From contig NZ_RPFW01000001.1 in the NCBI RefSeq assembly GCF_007827045.1, forward strand, positions 1,402,519 through 1,466,518: a DNA stretch of 64,000 nucleotides. The letters run 5' to 3'. Of the stretch, positions 19,604-32,140 are shown in pieces; the stretch's first letter is position 1; each line of letters opens with the position of its first letter. This DNA comes from Trebonia kvetii (GTDB lineage Bacteria; Actinomycetota; Actinomycetes; Streptosporangiales; Streptosporangiaceae). Made by a program: the position numbers and the translations under genes. Under the pieces are notes generated by a model, which did no database searches, was not told the DNA's origin, and worked only from the letters and a program-made list of their open reading frames with translations.

Positions 19604-19678
19604 CCCTGCGGGGTAGCCTGTGACTGGGTCAGAGGCAACCTTCAGTGCACGTTCAGGAACGGGGGTTACCGTCCGGAC

Positions 19679-20047
19679 ATGGACGAGTTCAGGGCGCGCC
19701 GCGTCGTCGACGCCCTTCGCGACCGTGGCGTCAACGCACACCTGCTGCGGGGCACCACTGAGTTCGGAGTGCGCGTGTCGCTGCCAGGCGGACGCGAGGC
19801 AGAGTGGGACAACGACGGCACCGCGGGGCTTGAGGCCCAGGTGATGCTCGACGGGATGCTCGTCGGGTACGTGCCGGTCATCGCGGGCTCCGAGGACTTC
19901 GACGAGGCACAGGTCGTCGACGCCATCGCCAGGACCGATTACGACAAGCCCATCGCCACCCAGCGCGCCGTCGCGCCGGCCGCGCCGCCGCTGACTCGCG
20001 AGGGCGGCGTGTTCCGCCGCTTCCTCGACGGCTTCCGCTACCGGTAG
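19679..20047 (+). CDS. hypothetical protein, 122 aa
   Basis: This gene lies 75 bases after the TetR gene on the same strand. The sequence is compact and soluble: an N-terminal helix (RARRVVDALRDRGVNAHLL), a beta hairpin (TEFGVRVSLPGGREAEWDND), VGYVPVIAGSEDFDEAQVV and a basic C terminus (VFRRFLDGFRYR). There is no signal peptide or membrane segment. I do not recognise the family. Codon use fits a real gene, though the ribosome site is weak (GGGG 15 bases upstream). Confidence 0.7.
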   Translation: MDEFRARRVVDALRDRGVNAHLLRGTTEFGVRVSLPGGREAEWDNDGTAGLEAQVMLDGMLVGYVPVIAGSEDFDEAQVVDAIARTDYDKPIATQRAVAPAAPPLTREGGVFRRFLDGFRYR

Positions 20048-20099
20048 CCACCGTGACGCCAGGCGGACAGGGTCAGGCCCGCCCGGCGTTCCGGGACGG

Positions 20100-22546
<2,447 letters not shown>

Positions 22547-22598
22547 GATGCGCTCACCGAAATCTTCCGGCCGGTTCCAAGTTGCACGCATAGAATAA

Positions 22599-22613
22599 TT
22601 GCAGCGTCTGCAA
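22599..22613. promoter_or_regulatory. TetR-type operator palindrome
   Basis: TTGCAG-CGT-CTGCAA is a perfect 6+3+6 inverted repeat 53 bases before the TetR start. It lies next to an AT-rich stretch (TAGAATAATT) that may hold the promoter. Position and symmetry fit the repressor's own operator. Confidence 0.6.
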
Positions 22614-22774
22614 CTATCAACCCTGCCCGGTAATTCCCGAATGCCCTGAGCAGGCATTTTGCCCGCATTGACCGGCATGCGGAGTCGGCTGAAGCTGGCG
22701 CCTGAGGCGGGATCTAGCATGGGAGCGGATGCCTGCGGGCAGTCAGGTCACCACCGGCTGAGGCGAAGGACGTC

Positions 22775-23710
22775 ATGTTCAACGGGTTGCTGTTCTTTCC
22801 GATCACGCCGTACCTGGATGACGGGGAGGTTGATCTTGACGAGCTCGCGGCGCACATCGGCCGCGGCGTGGACGCGGGAGCCGGCGGGGTGTTCGTCGCC
22901 TGCGGCACCGGGGAGTTCAGCGCGCTCGAGCCAGGCGAGTACGGCGAGGTCGTGCGGGCCGCCGTGGCGGCCATCGGCGGCCGGGTGCCGGTATACGCCG
23001 GCGCGGGCGGTCCGGTCCGGACAGCACGCCGGTTCAGTGACCTGGCCGCCGCGGCGGGCGCCGACGGGGTGCTGCTGCTGCCGCCCTACCTGACAGAGGC
23101 GAGCGGGCCAGGACTCGTCGCCTACGTGCGGGAGGCGACAAGGGAAGACCTGCCCGCCATCGTCTACAACCGGGCCAACGCGCGCTTCGACGAGCGCAGC
23201 GCGGTCGCGGTCGCCCAGCTGCCGCAAGTCATCGGCTTCAAGGACGGCGCGGGCGACCTGGACCTGATGAGCAGGATCGTGCGCGCGGTTCGCGATGAGG
23301 TGGACCACAACTCGTTCCTCTTCTTCAACGGGATGCCGACGGCGGAGGTGACGCAGCGCGCCTACCGCGCCATCGGCGTGCCGCTGTATTCCTCGGCCGC
23401 GTTCGCCTTCGCGCCACGGATCGCGCTCGGCTACTACGACGCGCTCGAGGCCGGCGACCTGGCGACGCTCGAGGCGCTCGAGCGGTCGTTCTACCACCCG
23501 CTCGCCCGGCTGCGGGCGCGCGGCGCCGGGTACGCCGTCTCGCTGATCAAGGCGGGCGTCGAACTCGCCGGGCATCCAAGCGGCGGCGTCCGGCCGCCAC
23601 TCACCGAGGTGGCACCTGAGCACCGGGAGGAGCTGGCGCGCATCCTCGCCGCCGGGCTCGACGCGCTGCCCGATACGGTGGCCGCCGATCCCATGACCAC
23701 AGGGCGCTGA
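22775..23710 (+). CDS. kdgD: 5-dehydro-4-deoxyglucarate dehydratase
   Basis: ATG 22775 follows GAAGGA; 311 residues, normal for the dihydrodipicolinate-synthase superfamily. GTGE at 44-47, the proton-relay Tyr131 in IVYNRAN and the Schiff-base Lys156 in GFKDGAGD are in place. The enzyme would convert 5-dehydro-4-deoxy-D-glucarate to 2,5-dioxopentanoate with loss of water and CO2. The glucarate-dehydratase gene starts seven bases after its stop, and the two form a pathway operon, which decides the call over dihydrodipicolinate synthase. Confidence 0.9.
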   Translation: MFNGLLFFPITPYLDDGEVDLDELAAHIGRGVDAGAGGVFVACGTGEFSALEPGEYGEVVRAAVAAIGGRVPVYAGAGGPVRTARRFSDLAAAAGADGVLLLPPYLTEASGPGLVAYVREATREDLPAIVYNRANARFDERSAVAVAQLPQVIGFKDGAGDLDLMSRIVRAVRDEVDHNSFLFFNGMPTAEVTQRAYRAIGVPLYSSAAFAFAPRIALGYYDALEAGDLATLEALERSFYHPLARLRARGAGYAVSLIKAGVELAGHPSGGVRPPLTEVAPEHREELARILAAGLDALPDTVAADPMTTGR

Positions 23711-23717
23711 CCAGCCG

Positions 23718-24977
23718 ATGACGACCACGAGCATCCGCATCACCGGCGTCACCGTCACCCCCGTCGCGTTCACCGATCCGCCGCTGCTGAACTCGGTCGG
23801 CGTGCACGAGCCGTTCGCGCTGCGCGCCATCATCGAAATCGCCACCGACGCCGGCCTGACCGGCCTCGGCGAGACCTACGCGGATGAGAAGCACCTGGCC
23901 GCGCTGCGCGCCGCCGCAGCGGCGATCGAGGGCGTCGACGTCTACCGCACCGAGGAGATCTACCGCCGGGTCCAGGCCCTGCACCCGGCTGAGACGCTGG
24001 TCTCCTCCGGCCTGGTCGGGCAGACCGCGGCGACCGACCGGGTGTTCTCGCCGTTCGAGGTGGCCTGCCTCGACATCCAGGGCAAGGCGGCGGGCCGGCC
24101 GGTCGCCGACCTGCTCGGCGGCGCGGTGCGCGACGCCGTGCCGTTCTCTGCCTACCTGTTCTACAAGTGGGCCGAGCATCCGGGCGCCGACGCCGACGAC
24201 TGGGGCGAGGCGCTCGACCCGGACGGCATCGTTGCCCAGGCCAGGCGGCTCGTCGACGGCTACGGCTTCACCGCGCTCAAGCTCAAGGGCGGGGTGTTCC
24301 CACCGGTGCAGGAGATCGAGGCGGTCCGCGCGCTGCGCGACGCCTTCCCCGATCATCCGCTGCGGCTGGACCCGAACGCCGCGTGGACCCCGTACACGTC
24401 GGTCAAGGTCGCCCGCCAGCTCGACGGCGTGCTTGAGTACCTGGAAGACCCGACGCCGGGCATCGACGGCATGGCCGAGGTGGCGCGCAAGGCACCGATG
24501 CCGCTCGCCACCAACATGTGCGTGGTCGCCTTCGGCCACGTGCCGCCCGCCATCCGCGCGAACGCGGTCCAGGTCATCCTGTCCGACCACCACTATTGGG
24601 GCGGGCTGCGCCGCTCCCAGCTGCTCGCCGGGATCTGCGAGACATTCGGACTGGGACTGTCCATGCACTCCAACTCGCACCTGGGCGTCAGCCTGGCCGC
24701 GATGGTCCACCTGGCCGCCGCGGTGCCCAACCTGACGTACGCCTGCGACACCCACTGGCCATGGAAGTCGCAGGACGTGGTGGCGGGCACCCCGTTCACG
24801 TTCCGCGGCGGGTCGCTCGCCGTGCCGTCCGGCGCTGGCCTCGGCGTCGAGCTGGACAGGGACCAGTTGGCCCGGCTGCACGAGCAGTACCTGGCCTGCG
24901 GGCTGCGCAACAGGGACGACACCGGCTACATGAGCCGCGTCGTCCCCGGCTATCAGCGCAAGCAGCCTCGCTGGTAA
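23718..24977 (+). CDS. gudD: glucarate dehydratase (enolase superfamily)
   Basis: The 419 residues fit the mandelate-racemase/enolase group. The KxK motif is Lys188-Leu-Lys190 (ALKLKGGVF); metal ligands are likely Asp218 and Glu243 (YLEDP), with further acidic and Asn residues near ATNMCV. Asp290 (SDHHYWGG) and the histidine in LSMHSNSHLG would form the second catalytic dyad. The Lys-to-Asp and Asp-to-Glu spacing (28 and 25) matches E. coli GudD. It makes 5-dehydro-4-deoxyglucarate for the upstream gene product. Together they feed glucarate or galactarate carbon toward 2-oxoglutarate; the last dehydrogenase is not in the window. Confidence 0.9.
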   Translation: MTTTSIRITGVTVTPVAFTDPPLLNSVGVHEPFALRAIIEIATDAGLTGLGETYADEKHLAALRAAAAAIEGVDVYRTEEIYRRVQALHPAETLVSSGLVGQTAATDRVFSPFEVACLDIQGKAAGRPVADLLGGAVRDAVPFSAYLFYKWAEHPGADADDWGEALDPDGIVAQARRLVDGYGFTALKLKGGVFPPVQEIEAVRALRDAFPDHPLRLDPNAAWTPYTSVKVARQLDGVLEYLEDPTPGIDGMAEVARKAPMPLATNMCVVAFGHVPPAIRANAVQVILSDHHYWGGLRRSQLLAGICETFGLGLSMHSNSHLGVSLAAMVHLAAAVPNLTYACDTHWPWKSQDVVAGTPFTFRGGSLAVPSGAGLGVELDRDQLARLHEQYLACGLRNRDDTGYMSRVVPGYQRKQPRW

Positions 24978-25125
24978 CCGGCGATCACCGCGTTATCCCT
25001 CTATTGTCGGATAGTGACTCGCAGGCCGGGGCGGCAGCAGACGGGAGCGGTGAGGCGCTGGCATGACCTGGCGGCACCGGGAGAGCCTCGGCCTCGCCGC
25101 GCCCGTGTACTAGTGGCAGCCCTTA

Positions 25126-26025
25126 TCAGGCCGGCTGCTTGTCCACCGACGCGCGGTAGATTTCCTCGATCGAGGACTCGAGCGTGGCGCCGAACTCCTC
25201 GTCGCTCTGCTCCGCGGTCAGCCCCTGGAGCAGCGCGCGGGAGAAGCTCGCGATCAGCGAGGAATCGCGTTTCAGCAGCTCGCAGGCCTCGTCACGGCTG
25301 TAGCCGCCCGACAGAGCGACGACGCGGAGCACCCGCGGGTCGGCCGCCAGCTCGCCGTACAGGCCCACCTCGGTGGGGATGGTCAGCTTGAGCATGATCC
25401 GCGCCTCGGCAGGCAGCCCCTCGAGGTGCCTGGTAATGGCGTCGCGCAACAGCGTCTCGGCGTACTCCTTGTGCAGGCTGGAGATGCTGACCTCGGGCTC
25501 GAGGATCGGGACCAGGCCAGCCGCGCGGATCCGTGCAGCGTAGTCGAACTGCTGGTAGACGATCGCCTCGATGCCCGCCTCACTGGCGTCGTTGATCACC
25601 GACCGCATCTTGGTGCCGAAGACGTGGTTCTTGTTCGCCCGCTCAAGCAGCTCATCGAGCGTGTCGATGGGCTTCATGAGCTGCACGCCGTCCTGCTCGG
25701 CGGCGAGCCCCTTGTCTACCTTGAGGATCGGGACCACGTTCTTCGCCGACCACAGGTACTCGGCAGTGGGGACTCCCTCGACGGTCCTGTCCATGGTCTG
25801 CTCGAACAGGATCGCGGCGAGCACTCGCTTGCCGTCGAACGCAGGGTTGGTGAGCACCCGGGTGCGCATCGCGTGCACGAGATCGAACATCTCGTCCTCG
25901 GTGCTGTAGGCATCCTTCGGTATGCCGTACTCGGCGAGAGCCTTGGGTGTGCTGCCGCCGCTCTGGTCCAGGGCTGCGAAGAAGCCGAGCCCTGTCCTGA
26001 CCTTCTCAGACTGTGCAGTGTCCAC
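25126..26025 (-). CDS. class I fructose-bisphosphate aldolase
   Basis: GTG 26025 gives 299 residues, the length of the staphylococcal-type (Fda) class I enzymes. It matches that family from end to end: [61 protein letters not shown], then [11 protein letters not shown] with the expected Schiff-base lysine, and [11 protein letters not shown] near the C terminus. The ribosome site is unusually close to GTG (GGAGGG directly before it), so the exact start is less sure. It reverses or runs the fructose-1,6-bisphosphate cleavage of glycolysis. Divergent from transketolase with 130 bases between. Confidence 0.93.
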   Translation of the reverse strand: MDTAQSEKVRTGLGFFAALDQSGGSTPKALAEYGIPKDAYSTEDEMFDLVHAMRTRVLTNPAFDGKRVLAAILFEQTMDRTVEGVPTAEYLWSAKNVVPILKVDKGLAAEQDGVQLMKPIDTLDELLERANKNHVFGTKMRSVINDASEAGIEAIVYQQFDYAARIRAAGLVPILEPEVSISSLHKEYAETLLRDAITRHLEGLPAEARIMLKLTIPTEVGLYGELAADPRVLRVVALSGGYSRDEACELLKRDSSLIASFSRALLQGLTAEQSDEEFGATLESSIEEIYRASVDKQPA

Positions 26026-26155
26026 CCCTCCACACTGCCACCTGCGCGGCGGCCACGCTAGCGGGACCGTCAGGTCGCTCGCTCCCATCAGGTTCGCCGG
26101 CCAGTTCGCTCCGCAGGGCCGGCATGGAGTGCCACCCGGTGGGGAGGGTGCAGCT

Positions 26156-28075
26156 ATGACCACCACAGGAATCACCAGCGACATATCACTCGACGTGGTG
26201 GCCGACCTGGCCGCACAGCTGCGGGTCGACTCGATCCGCAGCTCGACGAGCGCAGGATCCGGCCATCCCACTTCAAGCATGTCCGCGGCCGACCTGCTCG
26301 CGGCTCTTGTCGCCCGCCACCTGCGCTACGACTGGGACGATCCGCGGCTGCCGGTCAACGACCACCTGATCTTCTCCAAGGGACACGCGTCCCCCCTGCT
26401 CTACTCGGTGTTCCGGGCCGTCGGCGCCGTCTCTGAGGACGAGCTGATGAACGGCTACCGGCGGTTCGGCCAGCGGCTCGAGGGGCACCCCACGCCGATA
26501 CTGCCCTGGGTCGACGTGGCGACGGGCTCACTCGGCCAGGGTCTGCCGGACGGCGTCGGCGTCGCGCTGGCCGGCCGCTACCTGGACCGGCTTCCGTACC
26601 GGGTGTGGGTGCTCTGCGGTGACAGCGAGCTCGCCGAAGGCTCCATCTGGGAGGCGCTCGACAAGGCGTCCTACTACCGGCTGTCCAACCTTGTCGTTAT
26701 CGCTGACATCAACCGGCTCGGCCAGCGCGGGCCCACCGACCTCGGCTGGGAGCTCGACGCCTACGCGCGGCGCGCGGAAGCGTTCGGCGCGCACGTGCTT
26801 GTCATCGACGGGCACGACCTGGACGCGGTCGACCATGCGCTCGCCGAGGCGGCGGACAACGCCAAGGGCACCAAGCCCACGGTGATTCTGGCCAGGACCA
26901 TCAAGGGCAAGGGGTTCTCCGAGGTCGAGGACAGCCCCGACTGGCACGGCAAGCCGTTCCCGCCGGACATGGCCGAGCGGGCGATCGCCGAGCTCGGCGG
27001 CGTCCGCGAGCTGATGATCCGCGGGCCGCTCCCGGTCCCCGCCGAGCCCGGGCCGGCGGCCGAGCACCCGAGCACGATCCCGCGGCAGCGCGACGCGGAG
27101 AACCCGGCGAGCGCGCAGTGGCCCGCCTACCCGGTGGGTGACAAGGTCGCCACCCGCAAGGCCTACGGCGACGCCCTCGTCGCGCTCGGCGGCCGGGACC
27201 AGAAGGTGGTCGCGCTCGACGGTGAGGTGAGCAACTCCACCCACGCCGACGAGTTCGCGCACGCCTACCCGGAGCGCTACTTCGAGATGTTCATCGCCGA
27301 ACAGCAGCTGGTGGCCGCCGCCACCGGGCTCGCCGTCTGCGGCTACAAGCCGTTCGCCTCGACGTTCGCGGCGTTCCTCACCCGGGCCTACGACTTCATC
27401 AGGATGGGCTCGATCTCCGGCGCCGACGTACGGCTCGTCGGCTCGCACGCGGGCGTCGAAATCGGCGCCGACGGCCCGTCGCAGATGGCACTCGAAGACC
27501 TGGCCATGCTGCGCGCCGTGCACGGCTCGACGGTGCTCTACCCGGCCGATGGCACGAGCACCGCGGCGCTCGTCGACGCCATGGCGGGCATCAACGGCAT
27601 CAGCTACCTGCGCACCACGCGCGGCGCCTACCCGGGGCTTTACCCCGACGGCGAGAAGTTCCCCGTCGGGGGCTCGAAGGTACTCCGTTCCGGGCCCGGA
27701 GACCAGGTGACGCTGATCGGCGCCGGGGTGACGCTGCACGAGTGCCTGCGCGCGGCGGACCTGCTCGTCCGGGTCGGCCTGCCGGTCCGCGTCGTGGACT
27801 GCTATTCGGTCAAGCCCGTCGACACCGCCGGGCTGGTCGCGGCCGCCGGGGCCACGGCCGGGCGGATCGTCGTCGCGGAGGACCACCACCCGGAGGGCGG
27901 GCTCGGCTCCGCCGTCGCCGATGCGCTGCTCGCCGCGGGGCAGCAGAACCTGCGGATCACCAGGCTCGCCGTGCGCGGGATGCCGGGCTCAGGTACCGGC
28001 CCCGAGCTGCTCGCCTGGGCGGGCATCGACGCGGAGCACATCGCCGCCGCCGCCCGCGAGCTGACCAGAACCTAG
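26156..28075 (+). CDS. tkt: transketolase
   Basis: ATG 26156 follows GGGGAGGG; 639 residues. The thiamine diphosphate motif runs from [18 protein letters not shown] to NRLGQ, the pyrimidine-binding half has the Glu of [12 protein letters not shown], and the C-terminal domain ([15 protein letters not shown]) is complete. The protein moves two-carbon units in the pentose phosphate pathway. It is a stand-alone gene, not the usual tkt-tal-zwf operon, and faces away from an aldolase gene. The order is transketolase of the shorter, DXS-like-linker type. Confidence 0.93.
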   Translation: MTTTGITSDISLDVVADLAAQLRVDSIRSSTSAGSGHPTSSMSAADLLAALVARHLRYDWDDPRLPVNDHLIFSKGHASPLLYSVFRAVGAVSEDELMNGYRRFGQRLEGHPTPILPWVDVATGSLGQGLPDGVGVALAGRYLDRLPYRVWVLCGDSELAEGSIWEALDKASYYRLSNLVVIADINRLGQRGPTDLGWELDAYARRAEAFGAHVLVIDGHDLDAVDHALAEAADNAKGTKPTVILARTIKGKGFSEVEDSPDWHGKPFPPDMAERAIAELGGVRELMIRGPLPVPAEPGPAAEHPSTIPRQRDAENPASAQWPAYPVGDKVATRKAYGDALVALGGRDQKVVALDGEVSNSTHADEFAHAYPERYFEMFIAEQQLVAAATGLAVCGYKPFASTFAAFLTRAYDFIRMGSISGADVRLVGSHAGVEIGADGPSQMALEDLAMLRAVHGSTVLYPADGTSTAALVDAMAGINGISYLRTTRGAYPGLYPDGEKFPVGGSKVLRSGPGDQVTLIGAGVTLHECLRAADLLVRVGLPVRVVDCYSVKPVDTAGLVAAAGATAGRIVVAEDHHPEGGLGSAVADALLAAGQQNLRITRLAVRGMPGSGTGPELLAWAGIDAEHIAAAARELTRT

Positions 28076-28080
28076 CGGCT

Positions 28081-28254
28081 AGCCAGGCGGGATCGATCCC
28101 CGGCCTGGTTGCCGGGGTGCGGGCCAACGGCCTTGCCGGCGTCTACTTCAACGAGAACCAGGGCACCGGCCAGTACCACCAGGACTGGGCGCTCACCTAC
28201 GGCGCGTTCAATGTGCTGCGGGCCAGCCTGGCCGGCGCCGCCGCACGCGGCTGA
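28081..28254 (+). pseudogene. orphan C-terminal fragment of a secreted hydrolase-like protein
   Basis: Directly after the transketolase stop, a different frame reads QAGSIPGLVAGVRANGLAG, VYFNENQGTGQYHQDWALT and YGAFNVLRASLAG, then stops at 28254. It has protein-like composition and pattern but no start codon or upstream domain. The FN-x-N and YHQDW pattern recalls the end of GH26-like or related secreted hydrolases; that is only an inference. A terminator hairpin follows. It is best seen as the 3' relic of a deleted gene. Confidence 0.4.
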
Positions 28255-28273
28255 CCTGCGGCGGCGCAAACGA

Positions 28274-28304
28274 GCAAGGCCCCCTGTTCGCCAGGAGGCC
28301 TTGC
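28274..28304. terminator. hairpin with TTCG loop
   Basis: GCAAGGCC (28274-28281) pairs with GGCCTTGC (28297-28304), extended inward by CCTG/CAGG around a stable TTCG loop. It lies between the relic fragment and the convergent protease gene. Confidence 0.75.
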
Positions 28305-28325
28305 CTGTTGCCAATCGCCTTGCCG

Positions 28326-31300
28326 TCAGGGCTTCGGCGTTACCGCCTTGGCCGCGGCCGGGAGGCCGAGGCCGAACTTGTTCCGCGCGTAGACCGTGAA
28401 GCCCCACAAGACCCCGGGCGTCAGCTTGACGGTGACCTTGGTCGTGTGCGGACCGACCTTCACGACGATCGGCTTATGCCCCTTCGCCGAGACGACGACG
28501 CGGTACTGGGTTACCACGCCGCCGCCGTTGTCACTCGGCGCCGACCAGCTGACCGTCGCCGACTTGACGCCCGCCTTCGCCGTCACGTTCCGCGGGGCCG
28601 TGGGGGAGCTCGCCTTGTAGGTGAAGGTGGCGGTCTTGGTGACGGCGCTGCGCGGGTGGCCGACCAGCGTCCCGCCGAGCGTGGTGATGGTGATGTTCAC
28701 CTTCGTGCCCGCCTTGCCGGGCGGGGCCACGACCATGAGCGGGCCGCTCGGCCCCGCCTGCGGCTCGGCGAGCAGCTTGCCTGCCACCGACCCGAAGTCG
28801 ACCGCGGTCACCTCGGAGTCCAGCGCACCCTGGATCGTCACCGTCGTGCCGCCGTGCGCCGGGCCGGCGGCCGGGCTGCTCGACGTGACGACTGGCCGCC
28901 CCGCGTAGACGAGCAGCAGCGTGTCAACCTTCGGGTTGATTTCGCTGCACCCGGTCGCGCTGCAGGCAAGCACGTCGACAGGGAACTCGAAGAACTGCGG
29001 GATGGCGACCGTCAGCGACGTGTCGGTCTGGTTGGTGATCGCGGTCGAGGTGGAGGTGAGGAAGCTCAGGTCACCCTGCGCCTGGAACACGACGCTTGTG
29101 ACGTCCACCAGGCCGTGGCCAGTGATCTTGAGGTGACCCGGATTCGCCTGATCGGCCAAGTGCTTGGAGATGCTGGTAAGCACCGGGTTGCCCGCGTAGA
29201 CGACCTTGGAGACATTGGACAGCTGGCCCGCGCTCACCAGCGACAGCGGCACCGCCAGGGGTTCGACGGTGAACTGCGGCGCGAACGGGATGCCCACGGT
29301 GATCTGCGTGGGCGTGATGCCAAGCACGTCGAAGTCCTGCGAGAACCCCTGGCCCGCCGTGCCGACGTTGACGTACTCGAGGGTCAGCAGGTTGAACCCG
29401 CTGCCCGTGATGACGTCAGCCGAGGAACCGTTCTCGTCGGCGTACGCCGGGCTCACCGAGGTGATGGCCGGCTTGGCCGCGTAGTCGTACTCCTGCGGTG
29501 CGGGCACGATCTCGCAGCCGCAGCCGGCGGGCGGCACGAACGCGCCGGCCGCGTTGAAGACGATCGGTCCCTGGTAGGCGGGGAGAATGCCCGGACCCGA
29601 ACTGGTACCAGAAGGCGTGGTCACCGACACCGCGACCGCGCACATCCCCTGCGCCGCGGACACCGCGCAGGCGGCGTCGCTCGCCGGGACCTTGACGCTG
29701 ATCTCGTTCGCGCTGAGCACGGTGAACGAGGTGGCAGCCACGTCACCGAAGTGGACGCTGGTGGCACCGGTCAGCCCCGCGCCGATGATGTGCACCGTGT
29801 TGCCGCCCGCCACCGGCCCGTTGGGCGCGCTGACGTAATCGACGACGGGCGCACCGGAGGCGTTGGCCGTGTACTGGTAGACGGCCGCGGCACTCGGCGA
29901 GCTCGACTGATGCCCCGCCGTCACCACCGCGACGTCGGCCCGGCCGCCGGCGCCGGCCGGGGTGCCGTTGGGCGCGTAGAACGGGGGCACGTTCACCGTG
30001 ACGGCGGCCGCCGACCAGGTGACGACGCTCGCTCGCACGTTGCCGAAGTACACCGCGCCCGCGGCGGAGCCGAAGTTGGCGCCGTCAATGCGCACCGTCT
30101 CGCCGCCCGCGATGGACGTCGTTCCGCTGAGCTGAGTGAGCCCGCTCACCGTCGGGACCGGGGCCGTCTTTCCGGTGGCCGCTGCGCACATTTGCGCGGC
30201 GAGCCCCGGGGCGCCGTTGGCGTCCGTGATGCGCGGTGCGCCGAGCCCGGTGGCCAGGTCGTAGCCCTTGGTCGCCGGCCACGCGACGCCGGTGCCGACG
30301 CCGAGGTTGTCGTTGTTGCCCTTGGTGACGTCGCTGAACGCCTGCGCGTAAGCGGTGGGCGAGGCGGCCGCCACCTGGTAGAACAGCGGGTCGGCGAAGC
30401 CGACGCCGTGCGCCAGGGTCGCGCAGCCCTGCGAGCCGTTGATCTCGGCCAGCATCGCCGCCCACATCGGAGTGGACGAGGACGTGCCGCCGATCTGCGT
30501 CCAGAACCCGTCGTAGAAGATCGTCGGGCCGGACTGCGGGTCGGCGAGCGCGCTCACGTCGGGGGTCTCACGGCACTGCGTCCCCGACGGCAGCGTGCTG
30601 CCGATGCCCGCCAGGTGGTAGTTGTCCGCGGTGCCCGCCGGGTCGTTGCTGCACGCCTGGTTGACCGTCGACTGGTGCACCGCCACCGCGTCCTGCCACG
30701 GCTGCATGGCCCAGACCGCGGAGATGCCGCCGCCGCCCGCGCCGCCGTTGTTGCCGTTGTTCCACACGGTCTCCGCGGGCGGCTCGCTCGGGTTGGTGAT
30801 CGTGGTACCGCCGACCGAGGTCACGTACGGCTGGCTTGCCGGGTCGTCGAGCGACAGGTTGGTCGCCACCGCCGTGCTGCCGTGCCCCGCGCAGTCATCG
30901 GAGCCGTCGTCGCCTGCCGAGGAGAAGACCGTCTGGCCCTGCGCGGCCATCTGCTCGAAGATCTCGTTCTCCACCTGGAGCACGCCCGGCGCGCCCTGCT
31001 GGACCTCGGTCTCGCACAGCCCCCAGCTCGAGGAGACCTGGCTGGCGTCGTCCGCGACCGCGATGGCGTTCCACGTGTCGAGCGGACCGAACGGGTCGTT
31101 CATGTTCGGTCCCTGGAAGACGTGAATCTTCGCGCCCGGTGCCAGCCCGGCGACGTCCTCGACGTCAAGCGCGGCCTCGGCGCTGCCCGGGCCGGTGCCC
31201 GGGCCGCCGTCGACCGACGTCACGGTGACCTGCTTGCTGTGGTCGGCGCCGAAGTAGCACTGGGTGAAGATCTTGATGTCGGACATCTGGAACGGCTCGA

Positions 31301-32140
31301 GCTCGTAGATGTCGACGGTCTGCGACGCGGCGAGATCGCCGGCCGCGTACAGCGGGTCGAGGCCGTAGGCCTTCGCGACCTGCTGATCGGTCAGCGCGCC
31401 GTTCGGCTCCTGCGCGATCGCGTCGGCGCAGGCGACCGGACCGCCGCCGGAGGCGGCGGTCCGGTCGCCAGGGTGGCGGCCCCGCCGCGGGCGGTCTTGG
31501 CGGTCGTGGCGTGGCTCTGCTCGCGCACTAGCTTGTTGAGGCCGATCACGGCCGTCACGTCGGGTGCGATGGACGCGGGAAGCCGCACTGCGGACGTCGT
31601 GGCCACCCCGGTGCCGCCGCCCCTGAGGGCGACCTGGCGCAGCCCGGTGTGGAACGCCGCCTCGACCGCCGCGGCGCTGCCGCTGAAGCTGACCAGCAGC
31701 CGGTTGGCCGACACGCCGCTCACCGTGAGCCCGTCGCTCTCCAGCACGCGCCGCACCGCGGCCACGGCCGCGGCGCTCGGGCCGAACCGGCTGGCGAACT
31801 GGCCGCGGGACAGGTAGTGGTGATAGGCCGCGGAGCGCGGGTTGGACACCGCCGCGATGAAGTTGGTCACGGCCGCGGAATCGGGCAGCTTGAGCGCGAC
31901 GCCGCCGCTCACCTTGGCCGTCGCCGGGAGCACCGCCAGGGTGCGGGCCCCGGCGGGCAGCACCGGCGCGGCGCCGACCTGCATCAGGCGCGTGGACGAC
32001 GGAGACGGCGCCGGCGCGGCCATGGCGGCGGCGGGGATCGTCACCGCGAGCGCGCCGGCCAGTGTTACCACCGCCGTTATCAGGCGCCCTGTCCTAGATC
32101 GCTGATGCTTTACTTCAGGCATGCTTCGCCCAGCTGACAT
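28326..32140 (-). pseudogene. secreted sedolisin (S53) protease, interrupted by a frameshift
   Basis: ATG 32140 follows AGAGGAAG. The first part (to about 31430) has a signal peptide and the pro-kumamolisin activation domain (AAYHHYLSRGQFASRFGPS, VSANRLLVSFSGSAAAVEAAF). At a perfect palindrome (31431-31469) the frame shifts by -1. The second frame continues with RTAASGGGPVACADAIAQEP and VDIYELEPFQ, then the catalytic Glu/Asp pair in AEAALDVED, SSAGDDGSDD, and the nucleophile in IGGTSSSTPMW. After the protease come several IPT/TIG-like beta folds and a C-terminal fibronectin III domain. Combined length is about 1270 residues. Both halves look well kept, so the break is recent, a sequencing error, or (less likely, no slippery heptamer seen) programmed. 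Confidence 0.85.
31431..31469. repeat. perfect 18-bp stem palindrome at the frameshift
   Basis: Arms 31431-31448 and 31452-31469 are perfectly complementary around the three bases GGA; the arms are nearly pure G and C. It lies at the linker between the propeptide and catalytic domain of the S53 protease, exactly where the frame changes. Such a hairpin is prone to replication slippage and to sequencing compression. Confidence 0.85.

Noticed and set aside
17852..19741. Extended 629-residue version of the AAA ATPase
   Set aside because: The upstream 310 codons are antisense of the TetR gene; a perfect ribosome site supports TTG 18814.
31400..31500. Programmed -1 frameshift in the protease
   Set aside because: A stem-loop is present but no slippery heptamer lies upstream at the needed distance; a mutation or read error is more likely.
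28308..31817. Rightward open frame of 1169 codons
   Set aside because: Antisense of the S53 protease with extreme Arg/Asp/Val content and no family pattern.
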